From the NCBI RefSeq assembly GCF_000204055.1, contig NW_006768777.1:1158026-1222025 (forward strand): a stretch of DNA of 64,000 bases, in the 5' to 3' direction. The notes beneath the pieces were generated by a model. The model was not told where the DNA came from. It was given only the letters and a program-made list of their open reading frames with translations, and ran no database searches. Shown here piece after piece: positions 61,428 through 64,000 of this stretch. Position 1 is the first letter of the stretch, and each line of letters opens with the position of its first letter. Position numbers and translations under genes: made by a program. The stretch comes from Melampsora larici-populina 98AG31. Taxonomy: Eukaryota; Basidiomycota; Pucciniomycetes; Pucciniales; Melampsoraceae.

Positions 61428-62001
61428 TCTTTTGGGGCTGCATAATCATCTTCTCATGTCATATAGTCTCATACTCATACTTGGGATGATGAGATGTTTG
61501 ATTGTATGATCGACTATTATAATGAAACATTTTTGAGATAGTAACTACCCTAAGTTCCAAATATGCAATGAGAATGATTGAATGTACCACTTAATGAAGG
61601 TGATTGAATCATTACAAATTGCAATCGAATCATTCATTATCAAACTCTTGTGTAAGTTTTTTAGTTGGATACTGTAAGTCATCAATCAAGATACAGGCGA
61701 GTTCCTCTATGGAAATGATATGACTATCAAAATGATGTTCAAGGAATGAATCACTCATCATTGATCGACTCTTGAATTGTTTTGTTCAACAACATTTAAC
61801 TAAATTTACTATGTAAGAATGATGTTTAGGATAGACAAACAAGCCGATTTCGAAGAATTTCAAATAATCATTGATTGGAACAAAACAAACATAACAAATC
61901 AAGAGATTGGAAAATGAAAACCGATGACCCCAACATTTGAAACCAAGTGGAAAGAGCATTCTTTGAAAATAGAAGCAAGGAATTATGTCATGATGGTGAT
62001 A
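61428..62001. other. Convergent intergenic region
   Basis: AT-rich DNA between the KDZ and FAR1-OTU stop codons. TTGAATCATT-type words recur (about 61575-61640), but no clear repeat or terminus of the KDZ element is visible. Confidence 0.4.
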
Positions 62002-63920
62002 TTAGTCGATGGATATAGGAGACGCCTGCTTACGCCTTTTTGACTTGCGTTTTACATGATGTTGGCTTAAAAATGCAGTGTGCTTCTCAATAAGGGGTGT
62101 CCACCTGTCTGACCAGGTCGAGGCGTTCAGCGAGTGGTGTCGGCGCCAGGAGGGATCCAGTCGCGGTACTGGAAGATCGGTGAGAGTGTAATCCAATGTT
62201 AGTGAGCAGAAGTGGAGGTTGTAGAATGCGATGACAATAGGGGGGTTCTGGTTGGGTGGTGAAAGGTACGGAAATGTGACCATACTAGAGCCAGCGGGGT
62301 CATAGTAGATTACAGGTCGGTCGAAAGTTGTAGCAATCAGTCCTCCAAAACCTGGCATCGAGAGCCAGTGTTGTTGTTCAAAAACAACGTTGACCTTGTC
62401 GGTACGGAGTCGTGCTAGAGCTTCGGATCGAGTACCAGGTAGGTGTTTTTCGGTAAAGGTCTCAGGATGTTGTTCCAAAGTCGCCACCATGCTCTGGCGT
62501 ACAAATTGCCAGTCTTCTTGTGAACGACCAAGGGATGCGGCAATTGCTCGAAAACCACAATGGCCATCAGCTTTAACTTCGTGGATATCGGTGATAAACG
62601 GTGTGAGCCATGTATTAATATTGTATTTGGCCAATAGGGCCGGAAGTGAGGGGTTAGGTGGAGGTTTCAGCGAGAGAGCACAATTGCGAAGCCGGTGGCG
62701 TGTAACCACTTGAGGGGGAGTGTTGGTTTCAAGTGGGATGAGTCGCGAGGGACTGCTGGTTTTCTACACAGCATGCATGACACGTCAAATTTCATCAAAT
62801 GCTTGAGATTAACAGAGGCTGATCACTTACTTTGGGTACGGTTTGAATTGATGGTTTTAGATTTACAGCACTTGGATCATCGGTTGCCTCAGTGGCATTT
62901 GTCTCGGTGCTCTTATTGTTGATATTGGTTTTCGAGTTTTCTTCAGCGTCAAGACATGCTGGTGAGGGTGAGTTGCGTTGTTGGGGTTGTTGGGGTGGAG
63001 AGGCTGCAACGGGGATTAGGTCGATTGCGATTGCTGCTTGAATTTGTGAATTTTCCTGTGAATCGTGATCAGAAAAAGGGCCTAAGAAGTCCTCAATCAT
63101 TCGATCAATCTGTAAGTGAGGCGAGTCAGCACAACTTTACCTGAATACATAGTTAGTTTATATGAATACTGACTGATGTATTTCCTTGCCTTGGTTCTAC
63201 ATCAAACAGGTAGTGTTCATGTTCTTTGATTTGGATCACAGACTCTGGGGCTGAAATCCTCGGAGGTTCGCTGATTATACAATTGATTTGATTAAGCTTT
63301 TGCTGCCTTGTGGTTGGTGACATGGCATTGAGTCGTGCAGCGACATGATCCAGCGTCATTTGCAGTGATGTATCGTTATGGTGTTGAATCGAAGCGTCAA
63401 CTTGGTTAGAATTGGAAGTTTCGAGGTTTCGAGATGCTTCTTGGGAGGTATTGTCAGAAATTGAGTGTGTAGTGTGAGGTTCAAGTTTTGTGGTGTCAAG
63501 TTTAGTCGCTTTGGACTTGGGTCGTCTGTTTCGCGGTTTGACTGTGTGATCGGGGTCGTGATTGTGTCCAAGATGAATATGAATCAGCATCCAGGACTGG
63601 TTTGTGTGATTGATTCGAGCTGTCATCTTGAATTTGCAGCCGATTCGGCCTGATCGTGTTGGTTGCTTGCGTCCCTTGACGACAGGCGGATAGCCACCTC
63701 GATGACAATGATAATGGCAGATGAGGCCAGTTGACGAGTTTCCTTTTCGTATGTTATACCCGTGCTTGTGAGCGCCAAATGCTTGTACGTAGTCGTCCAT
63801 GTCGTCACGGTTAGTAGTAAATAGCTCAATCTCGGGTGGTGCTGGTAAAACGACTTCGGCGTTGGTTATGGGTGGGGGGAGGGTTTGGGTATTGAGCGAG
63901 GTTGGGGGCTGAGGTTCCAT
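62002..63920 (-). CDS. FAR1-like DNA-binding domain fused to an OTU cysteine protease (595 aa, 3 exons)
   Basis: Minus-strand exons 63920-63174, 63109-62831 and 62763-62002 join in phase 0 (1788 nt). The ATG at 63920 (MEPQPP) is preferred to a TTG 12 nt upstream. Residues about 40-125 form a FAR1/WRKY-GCM1-type zinc domain: NIRKGNSSTGLIC (Cys68), HYHC (Cys72), GCKFKMTARI (Cys95) and GHNHD (His119/His121). A disordered Ser/Asn/Pro linker covers about 130-345. Residues about 395-560 form an OTU domain with KADGHCGFRAIA (Asp408, Cys411) and a His in FYNLHFCSL. The protein ends in a basic nuclear-type signal. FAR1-type domains mostly come from Mutator-like transposases, and OTU proteases also occur on rust and plant transposons. 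Here there is no transposase core between them, so this is either a captured accessory gene or a domesticated protein. Upstream exons may lie beyond the window. Confidence 0.8.
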
Positions 63921-64000
63921 GTTGAGAGACAAATATTTCTAACTGTTAGAATGTGAAAGGCGAGTTGAGGTGGTGAGGTTCTCCTGTCGAGGTGGTGTGG
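63921..64000. other. Upstream flank of the FAR1-OTU gene
   Basis: Too short to interpret; contains a CGAGTTGAGGTGGTGAGG-type purine-rich stretch at the window edge. Confidence 0.3.

Noticed and set aside
62390..62713. 107-codon plus-strand ORF
   Set aside because: Antisense shadow of the OTU exon.

Overview
This is a stretch of a eukaryotic nuclear genome, almost certainly a filamentous basidiomycete. A rust fungus (Pucciniales) fits best. Real genes are split by many short GT-AG introns (45-110 nt), the DNA is AT-rich, and roughly half of the window is transposon wreckage with small cysteine-rich secreted-protein genes between. The species is inferred, not proven.

Layout. 1-6240: a very large low-complexity protein of unknown function (+). 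7380-9798: delta-1-pyrroline-5-carboxylate dehydrogenase, 11 exons, complete (-). 10-27.5 kb: a transposon graveyard. It holds a Mutator-type miniature element, an isolated Ty3/gypsy gag, a tRNA-like sequence split by a CACTA-type miniature element, a hAT-type miniature element, tandem duplications and one candidate secreted protein. 28436-31266: an Mpe1/RBBP6-type 3'-end-processing protein (+). 32589-33427: a frameshifted secreted cysteine-rich protein gene (+). 33960-36904: Ccz1, half of the Rab7 exchange factor (+). 37529-39043: a mitochondrial-type protein that joins an Apd1/Aim32-like [2Fe-2S] domain to a complete adrenodoxin-type [2Fe-2S] ferredoxin (-). 39183-39785: a Mutator-type miniature element with a perfect 9-bp target duplication. 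41243-41552: a six-cysteine small secreted protein (+). 42.2-42.7 kb: a UBE3D/Ipa1-like fragment (-). 44.4-47.9 kb: a decayed Ty1/copia retrotransposon (-).

48.9-61.4 kb is the most striking part. Three + strand multi-exon genes follow each other: an unrecognised 542-aa protein, a TET/JBP-like 2-oxoglutarate/Fe(II) dioxygenase with one frameshift in a G-run, and an intact 983-aa KDZ transposase. TET/JBP genes are known to travel with KDZ transposons in basidiomycetes. The last two are separated by about 3.6 kb of AT-rich DNA carrying a tandem satellite. 62.0-63.9 kb: a FAR1-like DNA-binding domain fused to an OTU cysteine protease (-), probably transposon-derived.

Housekeeping functions present: proline catabolism, mRNA 3'-end formation, vacuolar/endosomal Rab7 activation and iron-sulfur electron transfer. 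They have no operon-like relationship; each gene stands alone. All exon models were built by hand from GT-AG sites with reading-frame checks. Family assignments come from motif recognition, not from a database search.
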